Of a stretch of DNA of 5,870 nucleotides, positions 5,328 to 5,870 are shown one piece after another. The position numbers and the translations under genes are program-made. Where the stretch lies: positions 5,051 to 10,920 of the forward strand of contig JAGTQJ010000047.1 of NCBI GenBank assembly GCA_018396515.1. The letters are read 5' to 3'. The notes beneath the pieces were generated by a model. It made no database searches. It had not been told where the DNA came from and was given only the letters and a program-made list of their open reading frames with translations. How positions within the stretch are numbered: the first letter of the stretch is position 1; every line of letters starts with the position of its first letter. The DNA comes from Candidatus Bathyarchaeota archaeon (lineage in GTDB: Archaea; Thermoproteota; Bathyarchaeia; TCS64).

Positions 5328-5870
5328 TACAGGGCCTCCTGGACCATGGAGATCGCCCCGGTGGGGCACTCCTCTCCGCAGATCCCACATCCCTTACAAG
5401 AGCTATAGTCGACCCTCGCCTTCCCTTGGATCATCGATATGGCGACCTCAGGGCAGTATATGTAGCACCTCCTGCACCCGACGCATCTATCCTCGTCTAA
5501 TTGGGGCTTAAAGATCCTCCAGCTCGATACATCCCTAGAGAAGATCTCCTCTCGAGGCCCTTTCTCCAGAGCTTGGATTCCAGAAACATCTACGGGGGGC
5601 GTCACTCTCTCATATGCTGTCCTGAGGGCCCTTAGATTCATCTCCCCCAGCCTTCCGGGCCAGTGTTCCAGTAGGGCCTTCTCAAGAGACTCGAGGGAGA
5701 CCAAGCCTGAGGCCTTAGCGAAGGCCCCGAGCATCGCGGTGTTGGTTATAGGCCTCCCCAAAGCCTCCAAGGCGATACCCGTAGCGTCCACGGTGGCGAG
5801 CCTGAATCTCCCCCCAATCCCAGCCTCAGTCCCGGGTTTGGGAAAGTTCATTACTATAAGCCCACCCTCC
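5327..5870 (-). CDS. porGD: Fused gamma-delta subunit of 2-oxoacid:ferredoxin oxidoreductase (PorG C-terminal part plus PorD ferredoxin), 5' end cut by window edge
   Basis: The frame is open to the right edge; 180 complete codons are visible, the first being 5869-5867. The ATG at 5851 is internal, because residues before it (EGGLIV) and after it fit the middle of a gamma subunit. Visible residues about 1-90 are the PorG C-terminus, with [24 protein letters not shown] (27-50) and the helical [21 protein letters not shown] segment (58-78). A linker of about 25 residues follows. From about residue 115 ([15 protein letters not shown]) comes a PorD-type ferredoxin with two complete CxxCxxCxxxCP motifs: C129, C132, C135, C139 and C158, C161, C164, C168. 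These bind two [4Fe-4S] clusters that relay electrons from the PorAB core to soluble ferredoxin. The two parts, usually separate genes, form one frame with no stop between them. It is upstream of porA in the usual G-D-A-B order. The N-terminal half of PorG and any promoter lie outside. Confidence 0.92.
   Translation of the reverse strand, partial: EGGLIVMNFPKPGTEAGIGGRFRLATVDATGIALEALGRPITNTAMLGAFAKASGLVSLESLEKALLEHWPGRLGEMNLRALRTAYERVTPPVDVSGIQALEKGPREEIFSRDVSSWRIFKPQLDEDRCVGCRRCYIYCPEVAISMIQGKARVDYSSCKGCGICGEECPTGAISMVQEAL

Noticed and set aside
5314..5388. N-terminal extension of porA from an in-frame ATG at 5388
   Set aside because: The added 25 residues are low-complexity Arg/Pro/Ser sequence read through the ferredoxin-coding end of porGD in another frame. 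The ATG at 5313 has a strong, well-spaced ribosome site and gives the normal family length.
1..5870. CRISPR array, transposon ends, toxin-antitoxin or defence genes
   Set aside because: No regularly spaced repeats, terminal inverted repeats, transposase or defence-type domains are visible. Base and codon use look uniform across the genes.

Overview
This window looks like part of a chromosome from an archaeon, probably a thermophilic member of the TACK group. The phylum is an inference and cannot be fixed from this window alone. The grounds are an archaeal-type multisubunit 2-oxoacid:ferredoxin oxidoreductase, an archaeal-length ScpB, TATA-like boxes upstream of genes, heavy use of AGG/AGA for arginine and ATA for isoleucine, and frequent GTG or TTG starts next to G-rich Shine-Dalgarno sequences. 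The window is almost fully coding, with no tRNA, rRNA, CRISPR array, insertion sequence or prophage signature.

Layout, left to right. (1) Positions 1-1510, minus strand: the first 503 codons of an S9-family (prolyl oligopeptidase/acylaminoacyl-peptidase-like) serine peptidase. The left edge cuts it just before the expected nucleophile-serine motif. (2) Positions 1511-1765: a 255-base divergent intergenic region with TATA-like boxes in both directions and a repeated CTCCTCAAAG-type motif. (3) Positions 1766-2323, plus strand: ScpB, a condensin-associated winged-helix protein, with no ScpA or SMC beside it. (4) Positions 2324-2357: a short convergent spacer with a perfect 6-bp hairpin. (5) Positions 2358-3158, minus strand: a SAM hydrolase (DUF62/SAM hydroxide adenosyltransferase family) with a TTG start and Asp where the family usually has a conserved His. 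(6) Positions 3233-5870, minus strand: a 2-oxoacid:ferredoxin oxidoreductase operon transcribed as porGD (fused, cut by the right edge), porA, porB.

The operon encodes the parts of one enzyme. PorA and PorB form the thiamine-pyrophosphate catalytic core. The gamma part of PorGD supports the complex, and its ferredoxin part carries two [4Fe-4S] clusters that pass electrons from oxidative decarboxylation of a 2-oxoacid (probably pyruvate) plus CoA to ferredoxin. The reverse direction would fix CO2. The SAM hydrolase follows porB by 74 bases on the same strand and may be co-transcribed, but no functional link is evident. The peptidase and ScpB are unrelated housekeeping functions.

I see no convincing undescribed system. 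The points most worth a second look are the His-to-Asp change in the SAM hydrolase, the gamma-delta fusion, the uncertain substrate of the oxidoreductase, and the small upstream reading frame and repeats at the peptidase start.
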